Shown here piece after piece: positions 7,682 to 16,732 of a stretch of 64,000 nucleotides of DNA. Source of the DNA: Microbacterium mitrae (lineage in GTDB: Bacteria > Actinomycetota > Actinomycetes > Actinomycetales > Microbacteriaceae); assembly GCF_008017445.1 (NCBI RefSeq), contig NZ_VRSW01000005.1:62001-126000 (forward strand), read 5' to 3'. Each line of letters begins with the position of its first letter. Position 1 is the first letter of the stretch. The notes below the pieces were generated by a model. It ran no database searches and was not told the origin of the DNA. It saw only the letters and a list, made by a program, of their open reading frames with translations. Position numbers and translations under genes: made by a program.

Positions 7682-9151
7682 GTGAGCACCCCCACCTCTG
7701 CCGCATTCCCAGAAGACCCAAGACACCCAGTTAACCCAGACCACCGCGATACCCGCGACGCCTCCGGCAACCCGGTTTCAGGTTCCGCCGCACGGCAGGC
7801 CGACGAACCCTTTGACGCCGCCACCCGCGCTGGCGCGGCAACGCACACCGGGTCAATTGTGGTTCCCACCAGCACGGGCGCCATCCGCTCGCTCGGCGCA
7901 AACCCCGCCACGGCGCCGATCATGTTGCACCCCGGCGACGCGCTGTCGTCGCGGCGCCGCGTGCTCTACGTGATTCTGCTCGGTGCGCTCACCGCTCTCG
8001 GGCCGTTCACCGTTGACCTGTACTTGCCGGCCTTCCCGGTGCTCGAAGAGTACTTTGCGACCTCGCCGTCGGCGATCCAGTTGACCCTGACCGGAACCAT
8101 GCTGGGCTTCGGGCTCGGGCAGATCATTGTCGGGCCGCTGACCGACAAGATCGGCCGGCGCATTCCGCTCCTGGTCGCAACGTCGCTCCATATTCTCGCG
8201 AGTTTGGTCGCCGCTATCGCACCGACGCTGGAGATTCTGGCTGGCGCCCGCGTGGTGCAGGGCATGGGCGCGGCGGCCGGCAGCGTGGTCGCGATGGCGA
8301 TTGTGCGCGACCTCTTTGGCGGCAAACGCCTTGTTGTGATGCTGTCACGCCTGGCGCTGGTGATGGGTGTGGCACCCGTCGTGGCGCCGCTGATCGGCTC
8401 GTGGTTGCTCGAACACATGGACTGGCGCGGCATCTTCTGGGTGCTGATGGGCTACGGCCTCTTCATGGTCATCTGCTCAATCTTCTTCCTGCCAGAGACC
8501 CTGCCGAAGGAACGTCGCCACGACAAGGGCAACGAGACCGTGTGGCGCCGATACCGCAATGTGCTCAGCGACCGCGTCTATGTCGGCGTGCTCATTATCG
8601 GCGGCATGACCTTCTCCGGACTGTTCAGCTATCTCAGCGCATCGAGCTTCCTCTTTCAGGTGACCTACGACTTCACCGCGGTGCAGTATGGTCTGCTGTT
8701 CGCCGCGAACTCGATCGGCCTCATCACCGGCAACCAGGTCTCCGCGCGGCTTGCGGCGCGCTTCGGCCCGCAGTGGGTGCTGGCCTGGTCGACGGTAGCG
8801 CTACTGCTGGCTGGCGTCGCCATTCTCATCACCGACGCGCTGGATCTCGGGCTCTGGGGCACCGTGGTTCCGCTCTTCGTCTTCATGACGGCGTGCGGCT
8901 TTACCTTCCCCTGCGTTCAGGTGCTGGCACTTGACCGTCACGGCAGCGCCGCCGGAACCGCGGCCTCCCTGCTCGGTGCCAGCAACAACGCGGTCGCCGC
9001 CCTGATTTCACCCCTCGTTGGCCTGATTTCGGCGGGCTCCGGTATCACGGCGACCACCATGGCTGTCGTGATGGTGGGGTGTGCGGCCATCGGCATCATT
9101 TCGCTGTGGACCCTGGTGCGCCCCCGCACCGTCGGGCTACTCAACCCTTAA
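7682..9151 (+). CDS. MFS drug exporter, Bcr/CflA subfamily
   Basis: Major facilitator efflux protein of 489 residues with 12 predicted membrane helices. The DHA1 Bcr/CflA type is shown by ALGPFTVDLYLPAFPVLEEY in the first helix and GQIIVGPLTDKIGRRIPLL in the loop 2-3 signature. About 80 N-terminal residues before the first helix are Pro/Ala/Thr-rich and look unstructured. The GTG start has no ribosome binding site, so the true start may be internal (for example the Met of MLHPGDALSS). A 10-bp palindrome GTTTCGAAAC lies at 7652-7661, 20 nt upstream. Substrate unknown. Confidence 0.9.
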   Translation: MSTPTSAAFPEDPRHPVNPDHRDTRDASGNPVSGSAARQADEPFDAATRAGAATHTGSIVVPTSTGAIRSLGANPATAPIMLHPGDALSSRRRVLYVILLGALTALGPFTVDLYLPAFPVLEEYFATSPSAIQLTLTGTMLGFGLGQIIVGPLTDKIGRRIPLLVATSLHILASLVAAIAPTLEILAGARVVQGMGAAAGSVVAMAIVRDLFGGKRLVVMLSRLALVMGVAPVVAPLIGSWLLEHMDWRGIFWVLMGYGLFMVICSIFFLPETLPKERRHDKGNETVWRRYRNVLSDRVYVGVLIIGGMTFSGLFSYLSASSFLFQVTYDFTAVQYGLLFAANSIGLITGNQVSARLAARFGPQWVLAWSTVALLLAGVAILITDALDLGLWGTVVPLFVFMTACGFTFPCVQVLALDRHGSAAGTAASLLGASNNAVAALISPLVGLISAGSGITATTMAVVMVGCAAIGIISLWTLVRPRTVGLLNP

Positions 9152-9545
9152 GACGCGGCTGCGCCGAGCGGAACCACGGGGCGCGGGTCGCCGGAGGCGC
9201 CGCGGGGTGCCGGCGGATGGGGTGCGGGCGACCGCGGAAGAACGGACCGCGGAACAACGCCGCGGTGGGGTGCCAGCGGCCGCGGAACAACGCCGCGCGG
9301 CGGTTCTGCAGGATCGCTCGCGAATTTTGGGCCGAAAAGTGCCTCACCTGTCACTTCAGTAACACCAGCCCCAACGGATCCTGCAGAACCATGACGAGCG
9401 TCGCGGAAACTCGTGTAAGCAAGGAGAGCGCGCGTACCGCAAATTCCGGCGAATGCAGGGGGAAGAGTCGGAGAAGGTCGGGCGGAACCACGGGTTTCGT
9501 TGCGCGGCGGCGTGCGAATCGGGGCGCTCGCGGCACAATGGTCGA
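9152..9545. other. GC-rich repetitive spacer, no credible gene
   Basis: About 390 bp between the MFS gene and the PAP2 gene. The first 150 bp contain imperfect tandem repeats built on ACCGCGGAACAACGCCGCG. A 14-bp inverted repeat with a 61-nt interval follows (9302-9390). Small frames on both strands are repeat translations. Confidence 0.6.
9302..9390. repeat. 14-bp inverted repeat with 61-nt interval
   Basis: GGTTCTGCAGGATC at 9302-9315 and its exact reverse complement at 9377-9390. The interval is less GC-rich than the flanks. It may be the terminator region of the MFS gene or a small structured RNA. Confidence 0.6.
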
Positions 9546-10181
9546 ATGAAACGGACGCGGGCACTGACCATCTCACTGTGGGGCGTCGCGCTGATTCTGG
9601 TGGGCGTGCTGATTGGCGTTGTGGTCACCGCAATTGGCCCGGTCAACGCGCTGGATCGCGGGTGGATGGCGCTCATGGTCGAGGCGCGCGTTGATCCGAT
9701 GGTGGCGGTGGGTCGCTTCTTCGACTGGCTGGGCGGCGGATGGCGCGCAACGCTGCTGGTTCCGGGAATTGTCGTTGCGGCGCTGGCGCTGCTCCGCCGG
9801 CCGTGGGGGATCGCTTTCTTCGCGTCGTCGGCGCTGCTCTCCGTGATTCTCGTGCAACTTCTCAAATCGATATTTGCGCGGGCTCGGCCAGAAGACATGC
9901 TCGTGGTGAGTGACTTCGGCTCGTTTCCCTCCGGGCACGCAGCAAATGCCGCCACCGTCATGGTGGTGCTGATTGTGCTGCTGCGAAACCCGGTCATGAC
10001 GATCATCGGCGTGGTGTGGATCATCGCGATGGCCTGGTCGCGCACGTATCTGGGCGCGCACTGGCTCACCGATACGATTGCAGGAATTGCGATCGGAACC
10101 GGTGCCGCGTTGGTGATGCTTGGTGTGTTTTCTGCGCAGCTGGAAAAGGAGAATGATGCCCGCCACCCTGCGACGGTATGA
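9546..10181 (+). CDS. PAP2-superfamily phosphatase
   Basis: Integral membrane lipid phosphatase of 211 residues. All three catalytic motifs of the phosphatidic acid phosphatase type 2 family are present: LLKSIFARARPED (KX6RP), FPSGHAANA (PSGH) and SRTYLGAHWLTD (SRX5HX3D). It probably removes phosphate from undecaprenyl pyrophosphate or another lipid on the outer membrane face; the substrate is not shown by sequence. The ATG at 9546 gives a normal first helix; a longer frame from 9453 starts in the repeat spacer. The acetyltransferase gene overlaps its 3' end. Confidence 0.9.
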   Translation: MKRTRALTISLWGVALILVGVLIGVVVTAIGPVNALDRGWMALMVEARVDPMVAVGRFFDWLGGGWRATLLVPGIVVAALALLRRPWGIAFFASSALLSVILVQLLKSIFARARPEDMLVVSDFGSFPSGHAANAATVMVVLIVLLRNPVMTIIGVVWIIAMAWSRTYLGAHWLTDTIAGIAIGTGAALVMLGVFSAQLEKENDARHPATV

Positions 10182-10746
10182 GCCCCACGACGCCGATGCC
10201 CTCACGCGCATCTGCCTGCTGACGGGCTCCTCTGGCCTCGATGCGACCGGCCGGTACAGCGACGATCGCGTGTTGGGTGACATTTACGCGGTGCCGTACG
10301 CGGTGCGCGATCCGCACTGGGCGTGGGTTGTTGACGATGGCGAGGGCGCCAAGGGATATCTGGTGGCGACCCCCGACACCACGGCATTTGAGGAGTGGTT
10401 TATCACCTCATGGTGGCCCGAGCGCGACGCGGCCTATCGTGCCGACGCGAATGCTGAGACGCTCGCCCTCATCGACGGGGTGGCGCGCCGCCGCGAAGAT
10501 GCCGCCCGCTATGCCGATACCTACCCCGCGCACCTGCACATCAACCTGCTGGACGATCTGCGTGGCGGCGGGTGGGGGCGCACCCTGATCGAAACCCTCA
10601 CCGCGCAGCTGCGCGAGCACGGCGTGCCCGGCGTTCACCTGGTGGCATCACTCGACAATGAGAACGCCCAACGGTTCTACGAGAAGCTGGGCTTCGAGCG
10701 CCTTGACGCGGGCGACGCGGCCGCCTACGGCATGCGACTCGACTAG
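10156..10746 (+). CDS. GNAT-family N-acetyltransferase
   Basis: Predicted acetyl-CoA-dependent acetyltransferase of 196 residues. The pattern HLHINLLDDLRGGGWGRTLI forms the acetyl-CoA-binding region and is followed by a typical C-terminal GNAT strand (ASLDNENAQRFYEKLGFERL). It resembles the GNAT domain found beside bacterial O-GlcNAcase-like enzymes; acceptor unknown. AAAAGGAG at 10144-10151 precedes two adjacent ATGs (10153 and 10156); the second has better spacing. The gene overlaps the PAP2 gene by 26 bp and is probably co-transcribed with it. Confidence 0.85.
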   Translation: MPATLRRYEPHDADALTRICLLTGSSGLDATGRYSDDRVLGDIYAVPYAVRDPHWAWVVDDGEGAKGYLVATPDTTAFEEWFITSWWPERDAAYRADANAETLALIDGVARRREDAARYADTYPAHLHINLLDDLRGGGWGRTLIETLTAQLREHGVPGVHLVASLDNENAQRFYEKLGFERLDAGDAAAYGMRLD

Positions 10747-10864
10747 CGCCAGTTCTGGTTCCGGCGCACGCTACCGCGGCACTGGTTCCGCCGCCCCAAT
10801 CACCTCACTCGTTCCGCCGCCGCCCCAGCAGGCATCCCACACCTGCCCGCCGCAGGCTCCCCGC

Positions 10865-12514
10865 TCACACGACGAGCTTGCCGTCCCGCAGGCGCAGGGT
10901 GCGGTCAACGAGCCCCGCGGGAGGGGCGACGTGGGAGATGAGCACCACGGTGCGGCCATCGACACCGGCCGCCGTGAGCAGGTCGGTGAGGAGGGCGTCG
11001 GAGGTGTCACCGTCGACGCCCGCGGTGGGCTCATCCAGAATCAGCACGTCGAACCCGCGCAGCAGCGCCCGCGCGAGCGCAATGCGCTGCGCTTGTCCGC
11101 CAGACACCAGCGCGCCGCGTTCGCCCACGCGGGCATCCAAGCCGCCGCGCTCTCGCGCCCACGCGGCCAGGCCCACACGATCGAGCACGGCGAACAGCTC
11201 GGCGTCGGTGGCATCATCTTTCGCGAACAGCAGGTTCTGGCGAAGGTCTTCGTCAAACAGGTAGGGGCGCTGCTCGCACAGTCCGATGCGAGTGCGCACC
11301 GCCACCGGCGATAGGTCAGACGCCGCATCGCCACCAATCGTGAAGGTGCCCCGCACCGCCAAGAACCGCGTCAGCGCATATGCCAACGTCGACTTGCCCG
11401 TTCCGCTTGAGCCGGTGATCAGCACGCGCTCACCGGGGGCGATATCAAAGTTTGCGCCGTGCAATACGTCGGGCCCACCTGGCCAGGAGATATTGACCTC
11501 CCGCATGTGGATGGCCGTTCCGGAGGGCGCGGCGCCATCGGTATCAACGACGACGCCCGCGGGAATCTGCTCGGGCACCACCGTGGCGATGCGCTCGGCA
11601 CTTGCCCGCACGATTCGCCAGGCGCTGGCGGCTGCCGGAACCGTTGCAAACACATCAAAGACGGCCATCGGCACGAGCACGGTGACGGCAAACCACGCCG
11701 GATCGAGCGTTCCGGCAATCACGGCGGGGGAGCCAACGGCCAGCGCCAGAATCGATGCCAGCCCGGCGGCGAGTGACACCATGGCCGATGACAACCCTTG
11801 CGCGCTCGTCGCCCGCGTGAGGGCTGAGCGGAGCGCCGCGTCGGCGGCGAACACATCGTTTCGCACCTGTGGCTCGGTGCCGTAGGCGGTGAGCACATCG
11901 AAGCCCTGCACGTACGCCGTCACCGTTTGCGACAGGTGTGCGCGGGCACCGGCGATGGCACGTTCCGACCGCCCGCCGGCCAGCCAGCCGAGCGTGACCG
12001 CGGCGACCGTGGCTACGGCCAACGAAACAAACAGCGTGAGGCCTGCTAGCGGCCAAATGATCGTCACCACGACGACCGCACCCAGTGACACGCTGGCACC
12101 AACGACCAGGGGCTGCACGACGCGCAATGAGAGATTCTGCAGCTCATCCACATCGTCGACGAGCGTCGCGAGAACGCCGGATTGATCGGTACGCCCCAAC
12201 CCGGCGGGGGAGAGCGGGGTGAGCCGTCGCACAATATCGGCGCGGCTCTTCGCGAGCTGCCCGAAGGCGGCGTCATGCCCGGACAGACGCTCCAAATAAC
12301 GGAACACCGCACGCGAAGTGGCAAAAAAACGCACGCCAACGATCGCCACATTGAGATACACGAGCGAATTGACGATCGCGGCCGACACGATCAGCCAGCC
12401 GCTCACCGTCAGCAGGGCAACGGCGGCCGATGCCGAAAGGAAGCCCCAAAACAGGGCGAGGGCAAACTTCTTGCGACTCGGCATCGCTGCGCGCAGCACC
12501 TCGCGAGTGGTCAT
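10865..12514 (-). CDS. cydC: Thiol reductant ABC exporter subunit CydC
   Basis: One half of the heterodimeric CydDC exporter (cysteine/glutathione or related low-molecular thiols in studied bacteria), needed for cytochrome bd assembly. 549 residues: an N-terminal six-helix membrane domain (about 1-300) and a C-terminal ATPase domain with Walker A GSSGTGKST near residue 370 and ABC signature LVSGGQAQRIALARAL. The ATG overlaps the cydD stop (ATGA). It is the last gene of the operon cydA-cydB-cydD-cydC, read on the reverse strand. Confidence 0.95.
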   Translation of the reverse strand: MTTREVLRAAMPSRKKFALALFWGFLSASAAVALLTVSGWLIVSAAIVNSLVYLNVAIVGVRFFATSRAVFRYLERLSGHDAAFGQLAKSRADIVRRLTPLSPAGLGRTDQSGVLATLVDDVDELQNLSLRVVQPLVVGASVSLGAVVVVTIIWPLAGLTLFVSLAVATVAAVTLGWLAGGRSERAIAGARAHLSQTVTAYVQGFDVLTAYGTEPQVRNDVFAADAALRSALTRATSAQGLSSAMVSLAAGLASILALAVGSPAVIAGTLDPAWFAVTVLVPMAVFDVFATVPAAASAWRIVRASAERIATVVPEQIPAGVVVDTDGAAPSGTAIHMREVNISWPGGPDVLHGANFDIAPGERVLITGSSGTGKSTLAYALTRFLAVRGTFTIGGDAASDLSPVAVRTRIGLCEQRPYLFDEDLRQNLLFAKDDATDAELFAVLDRVGLAAWARERGGLDARVGERGALVSGGQAQRIALARALLRGFDVLILDEPTAGVDGDTSDALLTDLLTAAGVDGRTVVLISHVAPPAGLVDRTLRLRDGKLVV

Positions 12515-14046
12515 GCGGGCACCTCCGCCATCACAACGACCGCGTCGGCAAGCTCAAACGCCGACGGGCGGTGCGAGATCAGCAGCACCGCGGCACCCTC
12601 ATCGGCGACCTGGCGAAGCCCTGCCCACAGCGCGGCTTCGGCCTCGGCATCGAGTGCGCTCGAGGGCTCATCCAGCGCGATGACCGACGCAGCACCCACT
12701 CGCCACCGATACAGCGCGCGGGCCACGGCGACGCGCTGCGCTTGGCCGCCGGAGAGGCCGGAACCATCGGCTGCGATGGGCGTACTCGTCGCGATCTCCG
12801 CGGCTCCTGCCGTACGCAACGCCCACGCCGTGAGCGCATCGTCCGGCGACGAACCAAGCGTCACATTGGAACCAACGGTGCCGGCAAACAGCATCGGCGA
12901 CTGCCCGGCCCACGCGAGCCAAGATGACGGGTCAAGCTCTGCCGTAGAAACCCCACCAAACACGCTCGTACCGGTGAAGGGCGCAGCACCGCGGAGCGCG
13001 GCGAAAACACTGGACTTACCTGCCCCGCTCGGCCCGCCCAACGCGGTGATGGTTCCGGGCGTCGCCACCAAAGACACCGGCGCAAGCTCCCGCTCGCCGC
13101 GGATCACCCGCACGTCTCGCAGCACCAATTCGCCGCCGGGCAGGGCGACCCTGCGCGGCGGGGCAGACTCGTCGTCATCGAGCAGATCGAGCACATCACG
13201 CGTCGCCTGAACGCCCTCGGTCGCGGCGTGAAACTGGGCTCCCACTTGTCGCAGCGGCAAGAAGGCGTCGGGAGCGAGCAAGAGCACGAACAGGCCGACG
13301 CTGAGGTCAAGGTCTCCGGTGAGCAGTCGCAGACCGACGGAGACGGCGATCAGCGCGACGGCAAGAGACGACAGCAATTCAAGGGCAAAGCCGGAGAGAA
13401 ACGTCACCCGCAGGACCTTCATTGTCGCCACGCGGTATTCGTCGCTCGAGCGCTCAACGGAGGTCGCCGCGCGTTCGGCACGACCGAAAATTCGCAGCGT
13501 CGCCAGGCCCTGCACGGTATCGGAGAACCGCACGGCCAGACGCTGCAGCGTGCTCCACTGCTTCTCTTGCACGGTGCGGGTCGCCAGGCCGATCAAGATC
13601 ATGAACACCGGAATGAGTGGCAACGTCACAATCAGCGTGATGCCGGTGGGGAGATCGCTCGCCCACATCACCGCCACCAGGGTGGGCGTGGTCACAACGG
13701 TCGCGAAGAGTTGGGGCAGAAACCGGCCAAAGTACGCGTCGAGAGCGCCAAGACCGCGCGTGGCGGTGAGGGTGAGTTTCGCCGAGTTTTGTGAGGCGAG
13801 CCACGCGGAACCACGTGCTGAGATCGCGGTGATCAGTGCAGTGCGCAGTTGGGAGCCGACTCCCGCCGCGGCTCGCGCGCTTACCCGCTCAGTTGCCCAC
13901 ACCATTGCGGCCCGCACCACGACGACAACCACGAGCTGCCACAGCACCAAGCCGATGGTTCCGGTGCCGTCTACCGCGTCCACGATGCCGTCGGTGATGA
14001 GCCACGCGAAGGCAATGATGGCGACGGTGTTGATGAAGGAGATCAC
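12511..14046 (-). CDS. cydD: Thiol reductant ABC exporter subunit CydD (N-terminus uncertain)
   Basis: Partner of CydC in the thiol exporter. The frame shown codes 511 residues: a membrane domain, then an ATPase domain with Walker A GPSGAGKSS near residue 342 and signature GLSGGQAQRVAVARAL. The first standard start codon in frame is the GTG at 14046, but the same frame stays open upstream to a TGA at 14143-14145. It reads ...ARSGPVDPRLLRHARSVRGF, which matches the usual CydD N-terminus just before helix 1. That stretch contains no ATG, GTG or TTG; a GAGG sits just before two ATC codons at 14131-14136. The real start may be non-standard, or a base error may be present. Confidence 0.9.
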   Translation of the reverse strand: MISFINTVAIIAFAWLITDGIVDAVDGTGTIGLVLWQLVVVVVVRAAMVWATERVSARAAAGVGSQLRTALITAISARGSAWLASQNSAKLTLTATRGLGALDAYFGRFLPQLFATVVTTPTLVAVMWASDLPTGITLIVTLPLIPVFMILIGLATRTVQEKQWSTLQRLAVRFSDTVQGLATLRIFGRAERAATSVERSSDEYRVATMKVLRVTFLSGFALELLSSLAVALIAVSVGLRLLTGDLDLSVGLFVLLLAPDAFLPLRQVGAQFHAATEGVQATRDVLDLLDDDESAPPRRVALPGGELVLRDVRVIRGERELAPVSLVATPGTITALGGPSGAGKSSVFAALRGAAPFTGTSVFGGVSTAELDPSSWLAWAGQSPMLFAGTVGSNVTLGSSPDDALTAWALRTAGAAEIATSTPIAADGSGLSGGQAQRVAVARALYRWRVGAASVIALDEPSSALDAEAEAALWAGLRQVADEGAAVLLISHRPSAFELADAVVVMAEVPA

Positions 14047-14165
14047 GGCCTGAGCGGCGAAGAACCCGCGGACGCTGCGTGCGTGGCGCAGCAGCCGCGG
14101 GTCAACGGGCCCGGAGCGGGCTTTCGTGCTGATGATGAAACCTCAGTGCGGGTGGCGCACTCCGC

Positions 14166-15209
14166 CTATGCGGTGACCTTCTCGTCGGGGGTGGTGTCGC
14201 TGGCCTGGTGGGGCGCCGCCTCAATCGAGGCACGCGTGACGCGCTTGCGGAAGACCCAGTACGTCCAGCCCTGGTACAGCAGCACGAGCGGCAGGGCGAT
14301 GAGGGCAAGCCAACTCATGATGCCCAGCGTGTAGTCAGAGCTCGATGCGTTGTAAATGTTGAGGCTGAACGCCGGGTCAGTGGTGGAGGGCATGACGTTC
14401 GGGAAGAGCGAAGCGAACAGCGCGATCACGGCGAACGCGACCGTGAGTGCGCCACCGGTGAAGGCCCACCCTTCGCGGCCGCGCCAGTTGGCCACGACCG
14501 AGCCGATGAGCGATACCGCGGCGAGAGCGGCGAAGATCAGGCCAGCGACCGAGAAGTTCGCGACGATCGTCCACACCAAGAAGGTTGCGGCCACGACCAC
14601 GGTGACAAGCCCGGCCTTCAGCGCCAGCTTGCGAGCGTTTTCACGCAGTTCGCCGTCGGTCTTGAGTGCGACAAAGGTGACGCCGTGTACGAAGAACAAC
14701 AGCAGGGTGGTGAGACCGCCGAGCAGGCCGTACGGGTTCAGCAGCGTGAACAGGGTGCCCGTGAAGTGGTGGTTTTCATCCAGCGGAACACCCTGCACGA
14801 TGTTTGCGAAGGCCACGCCCCACAGCAGCGCGGGCACGGCAGAGCCGATGATGATCATCCAGTCGAAGCGGTTGCGCCATGCCGAATCGGGCCGCTGGTG
14901 CCGGTACTCAAACGACACGCCACGCAGAATGAGCGCCAGCAGAATCAACAGCAACGGCAGGTAGAAGCCACTGAAGAGGGTGGCGTACCACTCGGGGAAC
15001 GACGCAAACAGGCAGGCGCCGGCAACGATCACCCACGTCTCGTTGAGGTCCCATACCGGGCCGATGGTGTTGATGATCTGTCGACGTGAGACATCGTCTT
15101 TGCCCAGGAAGGGCAACGACATGCCGACGCCGAAGTCGAAACCGTCCAGAACGAAGTAGCCAACGAAGAGGAAGGCGACGATCCAGAACCACAGGGTGTT
15201 GAGATCCAT
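14166..15209 (-). CDS. cydB: Cytochrome bd ubiquinol oxidase subunit II
   Basis: Membrane subunit of the quinol-oxidising, oxygen-reducing cytochrome bd terminal oxidase, 347 residues with about eight to nine helices. Family marks include FVGYFVLDGFDFGVG near the N-terminus, GPVWDLNETWVIVAGACLFA and FPEWYATLFSGFYLPL. The ATG follows GAGAGGGAC, 12 nt after the cydA stop. cydD follows downstream. The oxidase supports respiration at low oxygen and under stress. Confidence 0.97.
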   Translation of the reverse strand: MDLNTLWFWIVAFLFVGYFVLDGFDFGVGMSLPFLGKDDVSRRQIINTIGPVWDLNETWVIVAGACLFASFPEWYATLFSGFYLPLLLILLALILRGVSFEYRHQRPDSAWRNRFDWMIIIGSAVPALLWGVAFANIVQGVPLDENHHFTGTLFTLLNPYGLLGGLTTLLLFFVHGVTFVALKTDGELRENARKLALKAGLVTVVVAATFLVWTIVANFSVAGLIFAALAAVSLIGSVVANWRGREGWAFTGGALTVAFAVIALFASLFPNVMPSTTDPAFSLNIYNASSSDYTLGIMSWLALIALPLVLLYQGWTYWVFRKRVTRASIEAAPHQASDTTPDEKVTA

Positions 15210-15221
15210 GATGTCCCTCTC

Positions 15222-16634
15222 TTAGTAGACGACCGAGGCAGGCTTGTCGTCGACGCCCACCTGTTCCGTGTCGTCGGGGCCCTTTTGTGCCGTGCGGATG
15301 ATGAGACGGAACTCGACGAAGGCGAGTGCCGCGTAGATGGCGGTGAAGGCGATCAGCGAGGTGAGCACCTCACCGCCGGAGACGTCGGGGCTGACTCCGT
15401 CACGCGTGGTCATGAGACCAAACACGATCCACGGTTGGCGGCCCATCTCGGTGAAGATCCACCCGACGATGGAGGCCAGCAGGCTCAGCGGGTACGACCA
15501 GATCGCAATCTTCCACATCCACTTCGCGACCGGCTTCTTCGCCTTCTTACGCGTAACCCACAGGCCGGCAACGGCGATGAGGCAGTGCACCAGACCCAGG
15601 CCGATCATCCAGCGAAACGCCCAGTAGGTGATCCACAGGGTCGGGGTGAAGTCATCGATTCCCATTCCGGCATATGTCACCGCGTACTCCGCGTTTAGAT
15701 CATTGATGCCGTGCACGCAGCCGTCGAAAGTGTGATTTGACAGCAGGGAGAGCAGGTACGGCACGCGAATGGAGAACAGCTCGGTCTTGCCGTCGGGCGT
15801 TCCGAGCGTGAACAACGAGAACGAGGCGTCGGGCCCGCACACCGTATTGAAGGTCGCTTCTGCCGCCGCCATCTTCATGGGCTGCGTGGCGTACATGGCG
15901 AGGCTCAGCTGGTCACCGGTGATGACCACGCCGATCGTCGAAGCGATCATGAACCACAGGCCAAACCGCAATGCCGTGCGCATGGAGTCGAGGTGCTGGC
16001 CACGTGAGACGTGCCATGCCGCGACGGAGATGATGACGCCGGCGGCAAACATGAAGGCCGCGAAGATGGTGTGCGGGAAGGCGGCGAGTGCGACCGGGTT
16101 GGTCATCAGCGCGCCGAAGTCGACGAGCTCAGCGCGCCCCTTGTCGGCGTTGAGCTCGAAGCCGACGGGATTTTGCATGAAGGCGTTCGCGGCGATGATG
16201 AAGTACGCCGAGATGATCGATCCGAACGCGGTTGCCCAGATGGTGAGGAGGTGAATCTTGGCCGGGAGTTTGTTCCAACCGAAAATCCACAGTCCGATGA
16301 ATGTCGCCTCGAAGAAGAAGGCGATCAGACCTTCAAAGGCCAGCGGAGCGCCGAAGATATCGCCCACAAAGCGCGAGTAGTCCGACCAGTTCATGCCGAA
16401 CTGAAACTCCTGCACGATGCCGGTGACGACGCCCATGGCGAAGTTGATCAAGAAGATCTTGCCGAAGAATCGCGTCAAGTGCAGGTAGTGAATCTTGCCG
16501 GTTCGTACCCACGCGGTTTGGAAGATGGCGACCGCCAAAACCATGCCGATGGTGAGGGGAACAAACAGGTAGTGATAGACGGTCGTCAACCCGAATTGCC
16601 ATCGGGCGAGAGCCAGTGGGTCAAGCAGATCCAT
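15222..16634 (-). CDS. cydA: Cytochrome bd ubiquinol oxidase subunit I
   Basis: Haem-carrying subunit of cytochrome bd, 470 residues. The N-terminus WQFGLTTVYHYLFVPLTIGM carries the haem b595 ligand histidine (residue 21). The GRQPW motif typical of CydA is present near residue 400. The total length fits the short Q-loop form. The start used is the ATG after GGAGGCCCCC; a longer frame adds 12 residues with no family match. It heads cydABDC and is preceded on the same strand by a cysteine-rich regulator. Confidence 0.97.
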   Translation of the reverse strand: MDLLDPLALARWQFGLTTVYHYLFVPLTIGMVLAVAIFQTAWVRTGKIHYLHLTRFFGKIFLINFAMGVVTGIVQEFQFGMNWSDYSRFVGDIFGAPLAFEGLIAFFFEATFIGLWIFGWNKLPAKIHLLTIWATAFGSIISAYFIIAANAFMQNPVGFELNADKGRAELVDFGALMTNPVALAAFPHTIFAAFMFAAGVIISVAAWHVSRGQHLDSMRTALRFGLWFMIASTIGVVITGDQLSLAMYATQPMKMAAAEATFNTVCGPDASFSLFTLGTPDGKTELFSIRVPYLLSLLSNHTFDGCVHGINDLNAEYAVTYAGMGIDDFTPTLWITYWAFRWMIGLGLVHCLIAVAGLWVTRKKAKKPVAKWMWKIAIWSYPLSLLASIVGWIFTEMGRQPWIVFGLMTTRDGVSPDVSGGEVLTSLIAFTAIYAALAFVEFRLIIRTAQKGPDDTEQVGVDDKPASVVY

Positions 16635-16732
16635 GGGGGCCTCCGAGAGCGCGTGGCATCGATCTGTCACGCATAGCTCAACCGTACGACGCGGGTTTCA
16701 AACCCGCACCCCCGATGGCCGTGAATAAAAAG

